Part shown: in pieces, positions 8,486 through 17,308 of the stretch
Position numbering within the stretch: position 1 is the first letter of the stretch
How the letters are laid out: each line of letters starts with the position of its first letter
Assembly (NCBI RefSeq): GCF_001426245.1
Contig: NZ_LMCM01000005.1
Coordinates: 310,001-374,000, forward strand
Direction of reading: 5' to 3'
DNA: 64,000 nucleotides
DNA from: Phycicoccus sp. Root101
GTDB taxonomy: Bacteria; Actinomycetota; Actinomycetes; Actinomycetales; Dermatophilaceae
Program-made: the position numbers and the translations under genes
The notes under the pieces: generated by a model
Databases searched by the model: none
What the model was told of the DNA's origin: nothing
Seen by the model: only the letters and a program-made list of their open reading frames with translations

Positions 8486-9985
8486 GTGACAGCGTTGCGC
8501 ACGGTTGCCGTGGTCCTTGCCGGTGGAGTCGGGAGCCGGGTGGGACTCAGCATCCCCAAGCAGCTCATCAAGATCGCCGGACGGCCGATCATCGAGCACA
8601 CGATCGAGGTGCTCAACAGCAGCCCGCTCGTGGACGAGATCATCGTCATGATGACCCCCGGGTACCTCGACCCGGTGCGCGCCATCGTCGCCAACGGCGA
8701 CTACACCAAGGTCACCCAGATCCTCGAGGGCGCCGACACCCGCAACGGCACCACCGGTCGCGCGCTGCAGGCGCTCGGCGCCGAGGAGTGCAACGTCCTC
8801 TTCCACGACGCCGTGCGACCTCTGCTCAGCGAGCGCATCGTCCGCGACTGCGTGGCCGCGCTCGAGACGTACGAGGCCGTCGACACCGCTATCCCGTCCG
8901 CCGACACGATCATCTCGGTCACCGACCAGAGCGAGATCAGCGACGTCCTCAAGCGGTCCGAGCTGCGCCGTGGCCAGACGCCCCAGGGCTTCCGCAAGTC
9001 CGTCATCTCGCGCGCGTACGAGCTCGCGTCCCAGGACCCGAACTTCACCGCCACCGACGACTGCACCGTCGTCCTGCGCTACCTGCCCGACGTGCCGATC
9101 GCGGTCGTCGCGGGCGACGAGCGCAACATGAAGGTCACCGAGCCCATCGACGTCTACCTCGCCGACAAGCTCTTCCAGCTCACCAGCCACGACCTCCCGC
9201 AGGACCACACCGACGACGAGTTCGGCGAGGTGCTGCGCGGCAAGACCGTCGTGGTCTTCGGCGGCAGCTACGGCATCGGCGCCGACATCGTCTCGCTCGC
9301 GGAGCGGTTCGGTGCCACCGTGCGCGCGTTCAGCCGGTCCGGCACCCGCACCCACGTCGAGCGCCGCGCCGACATCGTCGCCGCGCGCCAGCAGGTGCTC
9401 GCGGAGACCGGCCGCGTCGACTTCGTCGTCAACACCGCCGGGGTGCTGCCCCGCGGGACGCTCGAGGAGACGACCGAGGAGACCATCTACGCGGCGACCG
9501 AGGTCAACTACATCGCGCCGATCCTCATCGCCCAGGAGTTCTACCCCTACCTGCGCGAGTCCGGTGGAGCCCTGCTGCTGTTCACGTCGAGCTCGTACAC
9601 CCGTGGCCGTTCGGGCTACAGCCTCTACTCCTCGGCCAAGGCCGCCACGGTCAACCTCACGCAGGCGCTGTCCGACGAGTGGGCCGTCTCCGGGGTGCGC
9701 GTCAACTGCGTCAACCCCGAGCGCACCGGAACCCCCATGCGCACCAAGGCCTTCGGCCAGGAACCGGCTGACAGCCTGCTCGAGTCCGAGACCGTCGCCC
9801 GGGCCGCCCTGCGGGTGCTGGTGTCCGAGCTGACCGGTCACGTCATCGACATCCGGCGCGCCGACCCGTTCACCTCGCACGAGCTCACGGCCGCGCTCGC
9901 CGACGACATGCACCAGACCGAACCGCACGACGAGATGCCCGAGGACGCGGAGGCCGCCGCCAGCGGTTCCGCGCCGGGGCAGTAG
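8486..9985 (+). CDS. Bifunctional CDP-ribitol synthase (cytidylyltransferase-reductase fusion, Bcs1-like)
   Basis: 499 residues in two domains. Residues 1-235 are an IspD/TarI-type cytidylyltransferase: LAGGVGSRVGLSIPKQ at the CTP site, ADTRNGTTGRALQAL, FHDAVRPLLS, RRGQTPQGFRKS, TDDCTVV. Residues 250-460 are a short-chain dehydrogenase: GGSYGIGADI cofactor loop, NTAGVLPRGTLEE, catalytic SLYSSAKA (YxxxK). The same order is known from Haemophilus influenzae Bcs1/Acs1, which reduces ribulose 5-phosphate to ribitol 5-phosphate and activates it with CTP, giving CDP-ribitol. Start GTG 8486; a short acidic tail ends the protein. Neighbours (TagF-like upstream, TarS-like downstream) fit ribitol-phosphate polymer synthesis. 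Confidence 0.9.
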   Translation: MTALRTVAVVLAGGVGSRVGLSIPKQLIKIAGRPIIEHTIEVLNSSPLVDEIIVMMTPGYLDPVRAIVANGDYTKVTQILEGADTRNGTTGRALQALGAEECNVLFHDAVRPLLSERIVRDCVAALETYEAVDTAIPSADTIISVTDQSEISDVLKRSELRRGQTPQGFRKSVISRAYELASQDPNFTATDDCTVVLRYLPDVPIAVVAGDERNMKVTEPIDVYLADKLFQLTSHDLPQDHTDDEFGEVLRGKTVVVFGGSYGIGADIVSLAERFGATVRAFSRSGTRTHVERRADIVAARQQVLAETGRVDFVVNTAGVLPRGTLEETTEETIYAATEVNYIAPILIAQEFYPYLRESGGALLLFTSSSYTRGRSGYSLYSSAKAATVNLTQALSDEWAVSGVRVNCVNPERTGTPMRTKAFGQEPADSLLESETVARAALRVLVSELTGHVIDIRRADPFTSHELTAALADDMHQTEPHDEMPEDAEAAASGSAPGQ

Positions 9986-10017
9986 CCGGCGACGCGTCGG
10001 AGCGAGAGGAGTACACG

Positions 10018-11919
10018 GTGTCCGTCAAGGTGAGCGTCGTGGTCCCGGTCTACAACCCGGGCCCGTACATCGACCCCTGCATCGAGTCCCTCCTGGGCCA
10101 GACCATGGCGGCGGAGGACCTCGAGCTGATCTTCGTCGACGACGGGTCGACCGACGACTCGCTCGCCAAGCTCCAGGCCGTGGCGGCCCAGCACCCGCAG
10201 GTCACCGTCATCCCGATCCCCAACTCCGGCTGGCCGGGCAAGCCCCGCAACACCGGGGCCGACCAGGCCAAGGGCGACTACGTCATGTTCGTCGACCAGG
10301 ACGACACGATGGAGCCCGAGGCGCTCGAGCGGATGCACACCCTGGCCGCTGCCAACGGCGCCGACGTCGTGCTCGGCAAGGTCATCAGCGACTTCCGCGG
10401 CGTCAACCACGAGGTCTACCGCACGCACCGGCCGTCGTGCACCGTCTTCGACGCCCCGCTCATGGAGAGCCTCACGCCGCACAAGATGTTCCGCGCGGAC
10501 TTCCTGCGGGAGAAGGGGATCCGCTACCCGGAGGGGCCGCGCCGCCTCGAGGACCAGCTCTACATGGCGAAGGCCTACTTCGCCGCCTCCGCCGCGACGA
10601 TCGTCGGCGACTACGTCTGCTACCGCTACCTGCGCCGTCCCGACGGGGGCAACGCCGGGTCCAAGCGGTTCGACCCGGCCGTCTACTACGGCAACCTCCG
10701 CGAGGTGCTCGACGTCGTCGACGCGCACACCCAGCCGGGCGAGGAGCGTGACCACTTCTACCGCCGCTTCCTGCGGGTCGAGCTGCTCGGGCGCCTCGGC
10801 GGGGGCAAGGTGCTCAAGCACCCGGAGGAGTACTTCGACGCCCTGCTGCGCGAGGTCCGCGCGCTCCTCGAGGAGCGGTTCCCCGCCTCCGTCGACGCCG
10901 GTATGGGTGCGGCCATGCGGGTGCGGGCCGGCATCGTCCGCGCCGGTGACCGCGAGCAGATCATGGACCTGGCCCGCGAGTACAACGCGGTCAAGGCCGC
11001 TGCGGTCCTCACCGGGATGCGCTGGGCCGGCTCGTCCTTCGAGCTCGACGTCGAGGTGCGGCTGACCCACCGTGGCAAGCCGCTGGTGCTCGAGGCCCGT
11101 GACGGCCGGCTGTTCCTGCCCCGCGCCGTCGTCGGCACCGCGTGCACCGACGACGAGCGGCGCGTCGACGACCAGCTCGACGCGGCGTACGGCGACGTCG
11201 TGCTGCGCCACCGGGAGCTGCGCGACGAGTGGTACCTGCCGCAGCCGCTCGAGGTGACGCTGGAGCAGTCCGGCGCCGGGCAGGAGGTGGTCTGGCGGGG
11301 CACCGCGACCGTCGACCCGGCCAGGGCAGCCGCTGGCCGGGCGCTGCGCGAGGGCAAGCAGGACTTCTACCTGCGGCTCGGTGTCTTCGGCTGGGCCCGC
11401 CAGCAGCGACTGGGCGCCGACCGGCGCGACGGCATCGTCGTCCCCGACCTCTTCGCGGAGCCGGGCGGACGCCTCGTCGAGCGGTTCGACACCGACCCGC
11501 ACGGCAACCTCAGCCTCAACGTGGACATCCCCAAGGACCGCGCCCGGGTCCTCATCGCGCGCACCTCGGTGCGCTCCGCATCGCGGACGCGGGTGGAGCT
11601 GGCGCCGAACGTGCACCTCGCGCAGGACGGTGGCAAGGGCACGCTGGGCCTGCGCCGGGCGGACGGCCACCGCACGTCGTGGCCGGTGGTGACCGGCGGC
11701 CAGACCTGGGTGGCCTCCGCCCCCGAGGGCGAGTCGTTGCGTCCTGGCACCTACGAGCTGACGCTGTCGGCGCCCGGGCCCTGGGGGGCCGTGCGGCTGC
11801 TCGAGGTCGTCGTCGTGTCACCCTTCGGCGTCTCGTCCCGTCGGGCCACGGCCGGGCCGACCACGACGGAGCGGCTGACCGGTCTCGCCGCGCGGGTGCG
11901 CCGTTCCCTCAAGGGCTGA
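10018..11919 (+). CDS. TarS/TarP-like GT2 glycosyltransferase decorating polyribitol phosphate
   Basis: 633 residues. GT-A domain at 1-330: VSVVVPVYNPGPYIDPCIESL, IFVDDGSTDDS, MFVDQDDTMEPEAL (DxDD), and RRLEDQLYMAKAYF, matching the EDQ catalytic motif of staphylococcal TarS/TarP. The C-terminal half (350-620) is beta-rich without motifs I know, comparable to the TarS C-terminal carbohydrate-binding/oligomerisation domains. Expected role: adding GlcNAc or another sugar to ribitol-phosphate units in the cytoplasm. Start GTG 10018, with GAGAGGAG just upstream. It lies 32 bp after the CDP-ribitol synthase gene and converges with an 11-bp overlap on the minus-strand TagF-like gene. The exact sugar cannot be told. 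Confidence 0.8.
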   Translation: MSVKVSVVVPVYNPGPYIDPCIESLLGQTMAAEDLELIFVDDGSTDDSLAKLQAVAAQHPQVTVIPIPNSGWPGKPRNTGADQAKGDYVMFVDQDDTMEPEALERMHTLAAANGADVVLGKVISDFRGVNHEVYRTHRPSCTVFDAPLMESLTPHKMFRADFLREKGIRYPEGPRRLEDQLYMAKAYFAASAATIVGDYVCYRYLRRPDGGNAGSKRFDPAVYYGNLREVLDVVDAHTQPGEERDHFYRRFLRVELLGRLGGGKVLKHPEEYFDALLREVRALLEERFPASVDAGMGAAMRVRAGIVRAGDREQIMDLAREYNAVKAAAVLTGMRWAGSSFELDVEVRLTHRGKPLVLEARDGRLFLPRAVVGTACTDDERRVDDQLDAAYGDVVLRHRELRDEWYLPQPLEVTLEQSGAGQEVVWRGTATVDPARAAAGRALREGKQDFYLRLGVFGWARQQRLGADRRDGIVVPDLFAEPGGRLVERFDTDPHGNLSLNVDIPKDRARVLIARTSVRSASRTRVELAPNVHLAQDGGKGTLGLRRADGHRTSWPVVTGGQTWVASAPEGESLRPGTYELTLSAPGPWGAVRLLEVVVVSPFGVSSRRATAGPTTTERLTGLAARVRRSLKG

Positions 11920-13678
11920 CGACGGGGCGCCCCCACGTGCTGACGGCCTCGTCGAAGGCGCGGTCGAACCGGGCGACCGGGTCCTCCGACTGGTCGCCGA
12001 GCAGGTAGGCCCGCGTGCGGGTCCGGTCCTCGCTCAGCGAGTCCGACTCGCGGGCGTCCTGCACGAACCCGGCGATGTCGCTGCCGTCACCCATGAGCAC
12101 GTACGCGCCTGCGGCCGAAGGGAACTCGAGGCGGAACTGTTCGGCGCTGGTGGTCCCGAAGTGCGTGACGACATACGGCTTGCCGGAGGCCAGGAAGTCC
12201 GTGATGACGCTGGAGATGTCGCTCACGAGCAGGTCGGCGCGGTTGAAGGCGCTGTACAGCCCCTCGGAACCGGTGACGACCTCGTGCGGATGGCCGGCCG
12301 CGGCGACCAGGTCCTTGAGCGAGTCCACCTCGTCCCCGAACGCCGGGTCGTCGGTCCCGGTGCCCGGGTGTGGCTTGAACAGCACCCTGACGCCCGGCAC
12401 GGCCAGCAGCGTCTCGAGCAGGACCCGCCCCTGGCTGAGGATGGAGGAGTACTCCCACTCGGCGAAGAAGCCCTCACGCGTGGGGGCGTAGAGAACGGTG
12501 TAGTCCCACTCGCTCTGCCCGTCGTCGCCGTGGTGGTCCTCGGCGAGCGGGGCGGCGACCCGGTGGATCTCGGCCAGCTGGGGTCGGCCGATCTCGCGCA
12601 CCTGCTCGTCGCGGACGCCGACGTCGGCGATGCGGTAGCGGTCGCGAGCGGCGGGGCCGCTGACCCACGCCTCGTCGAAGATGCGGGTGAGGACCGTGGC
12701 GCTGCCGCCCTTGTCGCTGTCACCGTGCCCGACGAACACGTCGACGATGCCGGGCAGGCGCAGGAGGTGGTTGTTCGTCGCGACGTTGGACGGGTAGAGC
12801 GCGATGCGGACCGAGGGCGGCACGACCCGCTCGATGTCGCCGGGTCGGCTCACCATGACGACCGGCAGGGTGTCGGTGGACACCAGGGGCTCGTTCCACG
12901 GCTCACGCACCAGCACGACGACCCTGCGGTCGACCAGCTCCAGGGTCGGCATCCACACGTTGGCGATGTAGCCGATGGCCTCGGGCCGGCTGTAGTAGAA
13001 GAGCGCCTCGGGGGAGAGGTCGCGCAGGGCGTCGGCGAGCAGGTCGACCGTCTTCTCGTGGGGGGTGTCGTTCCGCGCCCGCAGGGCGTCGACCAGGGCC
13101 AGCACGACGAACAGCACGCACACCACTCCTGCGACCGCCGAGGCGATCGCGATGGCGGCGCGGGGCCCGTCCGCGAGGGGGACCACCACGCCCACGACCA
13201 TGGCGAGGGTGGCCGCCGAGATCCACCGCTGTCCCTCGCCCAGGAGCGCAGGTGCCAGGGGAGGGTTGCGGACCACACCGGGGACCTCGAGGTTGCGCCA
13301 CGAGACCGGCGAGAGCCGGTGGGCCACCGCGTCGGTGACGAGGACCTGCAGGGCCAGGCGCGAGAGCCACACCAGGGCGAGGGTGACGGCGACGAGGACC
13401 ACGGTGCCGTGGTCGTCACCGAACGCCGCGACGGCCAGGCCCCCCAGCAGCAGGCCGCGCACTCCGGTCCGGACGGTCAGGCCGGCCCCGAAACCCTCGA
13501 GCGCGCGGGCGACGGCCGCTCGCTGGCGCACCACGGCCTCGCCGAGGAGACCGACGAGCGTGCCGAGGACGAACACCACCGCCGCGAGCAGCGGGTGGGA
13601 ACCGGCGAGGGGCAGGGCGGCGGCGAGCAGGGCGAACCCGGCACCGAGCACCCCGATGACGGGCAGGTAGGTCTTCAC
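11909..13678 (-). CDS. TagF-like polyol-phosphate transferase (second copy)
   Basis: 589 residues. Four to five helices in residues 1-195 (e.g. LPVIGVLGAGFALLAAALPL, LLAAVVFVLGTLVGLLG, ATLAMVVGVVVPLA), then a TagF domain: LFYYSRPEAIGYIANVW, VDVFVGHGDSDKGGSAT, EIGRPQLAEI, TVLYAPTREGFFAEWEYSS, VLFKPHPGTGTDD, LLVSDISSVITDFLASGKPY. All catalytic-type His/Asp landmarks are present. Transfers polyol phosphate from a CDP-polyol to the growing wall polymer. GTG start at 13678 overlaps the stop of the preceding TagF-like gene (GTGA), so the two minus-strand copies form one coupled unit. Confidence 0.88.
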   Translation of the reverse strand: MKTYLPVIGVLGAGFALLAAALPLAGSHPLLAAVVFVLGTLVGLLGEAVVRQRAAVARALEGFGAGLTVRTGVRGLLLGGLAVAAFGDDHGTVVLVAVTLALVWLSRLALQVLVTDAVAHRLSPVSWRNLEVPGVVRNPPLAPALLGEGQRWISAATLAMVVGVVVPLADGPRAAIAIASAVAGVVCVLFVVLALVDALRARNDTPHEKTVDLLADALRDLSPEALFYYSRPEAIGYIANVWMPTLELVDRRVVVLVREPWNEPLVSTDTLPVVMVSRPGDIERVVPPSVRIALYPSNVATNNHLLRLPGIVDVFVGHGDSDKGGSATVLTRIFDEAWVSGPAARDRYRIADVGVRDEQVREIGRPQLAEIHRVAAPLAEDHHGDDGQSEWDYTVLYAPTREGFFAEWEYSSILSQGRVLLETLLAVPGVRVLFKPHPGTGTDDPAFGDEVDSLKDLVAAAGHPHEVVTGSEGLYSAFNRADLLVSDISSVITDFLASGKPYVVTHFGTTSAEQFRLEFPSAAGAYVLMGDGSDIAGFVQDARESDSLSEDRTRTRAYLLGDQSEDPVARFDRAFDEAVSTWGRPVVSP

Positions 13679-15555
13679 GCGTCCTCCTGGACGGCCTGGG
13701 TCCGAACGGCCTCGGTCTCCACGGCCTGGGACTCCACGGCCTGGGACTCCACGGCCTCGGCCTCGATCGCCTGGACCTGGGCTGCCTCGACCGCCCGGTC
13801 GAGGGCCCGGTCGCTGCGGCCGATGGCCCGGGTGACCTCGTCGGTGAACCGGGCGATGGGGTCGGCGACGGGTTCGCCGAGGAAGTACGTCGCGAGCTCG
13901 AGCCGGCGGGGTCGCAGGGTGTCGGGTCCGGCGGCGTCCTCGATCGCCGCGAGGAGGCCGGAGACGTCTCGACCGATGACCCCGCCCCCGGCGGTGCTGG
14001 GGAACTCCGCGTGGAACCGGGCCAGCGGGACGTCCTCGGGGTTGGTCACGAGGTAGGGCTTGCGGGAGGCGAGGAAGTCGGCGACGACGCTGGAGATGTC
14101 GGCGACGAGGACGTCGGCCTCGTTGAACGCACGGTAGAGCGCGTCCGGTTCGGTGCCGACGACCTGGTGGGGGCCGGAGGACAGGCGGCGCTCGATCGCG
14201 GCCCGCGCGGTGGCGGCCTTCTCCAGCCGGGTGCCGGTGGCGGGGTGCGCCTTGAACAGCACGCGGATGTCGCGGTCGGACGCGAGCAGCGCGTCGACGA
14301 TCCGCTCGCCCATGGGCGCCACCGAGGAGTAGTTGACCCCTTCGAAGTTTCCCTCCCAGGTCGGGGCGTACAGCACCGTCAGGGGAGAGGCCTGCTGCGC
14401 GCCGTCGGGGACGGCCTCGATGTGCGCGAGCTGCGGGCGGCCGACGGTGACGAGCTGGTCGGGCCGCACGCCCTCGCCGCGCTGCAGGTAGCGGTCGCGG
14501 GCGGCCTCGCCGGCCACCCAGATCTCGTCGAACACCCGGTGCAGCGGGCTGTAGGTCACCGACTTGTCGCCGTCACCGTGGTTGATGAAGACGTGGCGCA
14601 GGCCGCGCAGCCGGATCATGTGGTTGTTCTTGATGACCGTCGTCGGGTAGAGCGCCACCCGCATCGACGGCAGCTGGAAGGCCTCGATGTCCTGCGCGCG
14701 GGGCAGCACCAGCACCGGGGTGCTCGTGGGCAGCAGGTCCTCGAGGTGGCGGCTCTCGCGGATGAAGATCACCGTGGGCTGCTCGATGCGGTCGATCGTC
14801 TCGAGCCAGACGTTGAGCTGGTAGGTGGTGTCGGGGCCGCCGCTGAAGTACACGACGACCTCGGGGGCGAGCTCCTGCAGGGCTGCGAGGACCCTGGCCT
14901 TCTCGTGGGCGGGGGTGGCCAGCCGGCCGACCAGGCGACGCCGGGCGAGCCCGCGCTGGATGACGAACACCGCGCCGGCCACGACGAGGAGCAGGGCCAC
15001 CCACACCGGCCACGTCGCGTCGAGGGTCCACGACAGCCACAGCCCGACGACGAGCGGCACGTCCACGTGGAGGGCGAACCGCGCACCCGAGACGGTCCAG
15101 AGGCGAGGGAGCGTGGTGGGCAGGATCTGCGGGCCGCTGTCGGCCCCGTCGACGTCCAGGCCGCGCCACCAGACCCGGCCGCGCCGCATACGCCTGTTGC
15201 GGGCCCCCACCACCCGGTATGCCGCGTGGCCGGCGTGGACGACGACCACCGCGGTGAGCGCCGCGGTCACCGCGAGCGGGGAGGGGTGGGTGATCAGGGC
15301 CCAGCCCAGGAAGGCGACGGCCTCGCGGAAGAGGTGCCGGTGCGGCGGGGCCATCTCGCGCTCGTTGAACCAGATGACGGCCCGCGGGTCGACCCGGTAG
15401 AACGAGGCGTCCGTGACGTAGTTGACGACCAGGGCCGCCCCCAGGAGCCAACCCTGCTCGGCCAGCGCCGCCAGCAGCATCACCGCCGAGCTGAGCACCC
15501 ACAGGAGGCTGACCAGGACCTCGCTCCTGCGCAGGGCCGATGCCAGTCGAGTCAT
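13675..15555 (-). CDS. TagF-like polyol-phosphate transferase (third copy) with repeat tail
   Basis: 626 residues from ATG 15555 (MTRLASALRRSEVLVS). The frame is open further upstream to 15687, but that part is Arg/Pro-rich and unlike the family. Membrane helices lie in about 15-270. TagF landmarks: VYFSGGPDTTYQLNVWLE, HVFINHGDGDKSVTYS, VGRPQLAHIE, TVLYAPTWEGNFEGVNYSS, VLFKAHPATGTR, LVADISSVVADFLASRKPY. The last 35 residues are tandem five-residue units of the type AVESQ. Divergent from tagG at 15708; the 152-bp gap between them should hold both promoters. Third polyol-phosphate transferase of the island, coupled to the second by a GTGA overlap. Confidence 0.88.
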   Translation of the reverse strand: MTRLASALRRSEVLVSLLWVLSSAVMLLAALAEQGWLLGAALVVNYVTDASFYRVDPRAVIWFNEREMAPPHRHLFREAVAFLGWALITHPSPLAVTAALTAVVVVHAGHAAYRVVGARNRRMRRGRVWWRGLDVDGADSGPQILPTTLPRLWTVSGARFALHVDVPLVVGLWLSWTLDATWPVWVALLLVVAGAVFVIQRGLARRRLVGRLATPAHEKARVLAALQELAPEVVVYFSGGPDTTYQLNVWLETIDRIEQPTVIFIRESRHLEDLLPTSTPVLVLPRAQDIEAFQLPSMRVALYPTTVIKNNHMIRLRGLRHVFINHGDGDKSVTYSPLHRVFDEIWVAGEAARDRYLQRGEGVRPDQLVTVGRPQLAHIEAVPDGAQQASPLTVLYAPTWEGNFEGVNYSSVAPMGERIVDALLASDRDIRVLFKAHPATGTRLEKAATARAAIERRLSSGPHQVVGTEPDALYRAFNEADVLVADISSVVADFLASRKPYLVTNPEDVPLARFHAEFPSTAGGGVIGRDVSGLLAAIEDAAGPDTLRPRRLELATYFLGEPVADPIARFTDEVTRAIGRSDRALDRAVEAAQVQAIEAEAVESQAVESQAVETEAVRTQAVQEDA

Positions 15556-15707
15556 GGTGTCCGTTCGTCGGTCGCGGGGGTCGTCCCGGCTCTCCACCGG
15601 GCTGCGCCGAGGATACCGGGGTGGCGTACCCTCGGTCGTCGGGCCGACGCGAGATGATGCCCACCGGCAGGCGAGGCGGGCAGGCACCCCACGACAGGCA
15701 AGGACCC

Positions 15708-16517
15708 ATGAAGCTGATCACGCGAACCCAGGCGATCCTGGCCCGGCGCAGCGTGCTGTGGACGCTCGTGATCCGCGACCTGCGGGTCCGCTACTCCCGC
15801 AGCGTCCTCGGGTACCTCTGGACGATCCTCGACCCGCTCCTGATGTCGTCGGTCTACTTCGTCGTCTTCGTCTTCATCCTCAAGCGCAACAACCTCGGGC
15901 ACGAGCCGTACTTCATGTTCCTCGTCATCGGCCTGCTGTCCTGGCAGTGGTTCTCGGGCTGCCTGACCGACACGTCGCGCGCGCTGATCCAGGAGTCCAA
16001 GCTCGTGCGCTCCACCAACCTCCCGCGCGAGATGTGGGTGCTGCGGGTGGTGCTGTCCAAGGGGATCGAGTACCTGCTGTCGCTGCCGGTCCTGGTGTTC
16101 TTCAGCATCGTCTACCTCGTCAAGGGCCAGCTGCACGTCAACTGGTGGGTGCTGCTGTTCCCGCTCGCGATCGTCCTGCAGGCCGTCGCCCTGACCGGCA
16201 TCGGCCTGATCCTCGCGCCGGTGACCGCCCTGGTGACCGACACCCAGCGGGTCGTGCGCATCGCCACCCGGGTGATGTTCTACGCGACCCCGGTGGTCTA
16301 CGCCGGACACCTCGTGCCCGCGCCCTACGACAAGGTCACCTGGCTCAACCCCCTCGCCGGGATCCTCGAGATCATGCGGGCCGGGCTGTTCCGGCACGAC
16401 CGGTTCCCCATCCTCTGGGGGGCGATCGGGACGTCGGTCGTGGTGTCGTTCGCCCTGCTGGTCGCGGGGTTCGCCGTCTTCTCGCGCCTCGAGCGCGCCG
16501 TGCTGAAGGAGATCTGA
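15708..16517 (+). CDS. tagG: TagG-like ABC transporter permease for wall polymer export
   Basis: 269 residues, six hydrophobic helices, ABC-2 polysaccharide export type. N-terminal amphipathic segment then RDLRVRYSRSVLGYLWTILDP, a signature of TagG/Wzm/KpsM permeases; TNLPREMWVLRVVL and PVVYAGHLVP follow. With the adjacent ATPase it would flip undecaprenyl-diphosphate-linked teichoic acid to the outer face. ATG 15708 agrees with family N-termini; the open frame to 15540 is spurious. Its stop overlaps the ATG of the ATPase gene (TGATG). Confidence 0.9.
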   Translation: MKLITRTQAILARRSVLWTLVIRDLRVRYSRSVLGYLWTILDPLLMSSVYFVVFVFILKRNNLGHEPYFMFLVIGLLSWQWFSGCLTDTSRALIQESKLVRSTNLPREMWVLRVVLSKGIEYLLSLPVLVFFSIVYLVKGQLHVNWWVLLFPLAIVLQAVALTGIGLILAPVTALVTDTQRVVRIATRVMFYATPVVYAGHLVPAPYDKVTWLNPLAGILEIMRAGLFRHDRFPILWGAIGTSVVVSFALLVAGFAVFSRLERAVLKEI

Positions 16518-17308
16518 TGGCTGCCCACGACGCCCAGCCCCTCAGCTCCGGGTCCGCCGGCTCCGAGCCCGTCATCTCCGTGCGCGACCTCGGGATCGAG
16601 TTCTACCGCTCCCGGCGTCGGCGCATGCAGCTTCGCGAGATGCTTTTCCACGGTCGCAGCGGTGCCACGAAGCAGACGTTCTGGGCGCTGCGGAACATCA
16701 GCTTCGACATCCACGCCGGTGACGCCGTCGGCCTCGTCGGCGGCAACGGCGGTGGCAAGAGCACGCTGTTGAAGATGATCGCCGGCGTGCTGTTGCCCGA
16801 CGAGGGCTCGGTGGAGGTGCGTGGCGGGGTCGCGCCGCTCATCGAGCTGACCGGTGGCTTCCTCGGCGAGCTGTCGGCCCGCGACAACATCCACCTCACG
16901 GCGGGTCTGCACGGGCTGGGCAAGGCCGAGATCGAGGAGCGCTTCGACGACATCGTCGACTTCGCCGGTCCCGAGGTGCGTGCCGGCCTCGACACCCCCT
17001 ACCGCCACTTCTCCTCGGGCATGAAGGTCCGGCTCGGGTTCGCGGTGGTCACCACGCTCGACGAGCCGATCATCCTCGTGGACGAGGTGCTGGCCGTCGG
17101 CGACCGGGCGTTCCGCGAGAAGTGCTACCAGCGGATGGAGTCCCTGCTGGGTGACGGCAAGACGTTGTTCCTCGTGTCGCACTCCGAGCGCGACCTGCGC
17201 CGGTTCTCCACCCGCGGGATCTACCTCAAGCGCGGTCAGCTGGCGATGGACGGTCCCATGGAGGACGTCCTCGACCGCTACAACCACGACCTGGACGCCG
17301 GGGCGTGA
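16517..17308 (+). CDS. tagH: TagH-like ABC transporter ATPase for wall polymer export
   Basis: 263 residues. Walker A GGNGGGKST near residue 75; signature HFSSGMKVRLGFAV in place of LSGGQ, typical of TagH/Wzt-type polysaccharide exporters; Walker B PIILVDEVLAVGD; switch His in FLVSHSERD. A short N-terminal extension (1-20) precedes the domain and no C-terminal carbohydrate-binding module is present, so substrate selection probably does not depend on chain-end recognition by this subunit. Coupled on both sides: TGATG with the permease and GTGA with the next gene at 17305. Confidence 0.92.
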   Translation: MAAHDAQPLSSGSAGSEPVISVRDLGIEFYRSRRRRMQLREMLFHGRSGATKQTFWALRNISFDIHAGDAVGLVGGNGGGKSTLLKMIAGVLLPDEGSVEVRGGVAPLIELTGGFLGELSARDNIHLTAGLHGLGKAEIEERFDDIVDFAGPEVRAGLDTPYRHFSSGMKVRLGFAVVTTLDEPIILVDEVLAVGDRAFREKCYQRMESLLGDGKTLFLVSHSERDLRRFSTRGIYLKRGQLAMDGPMEDVLDRYNHDLDAGA

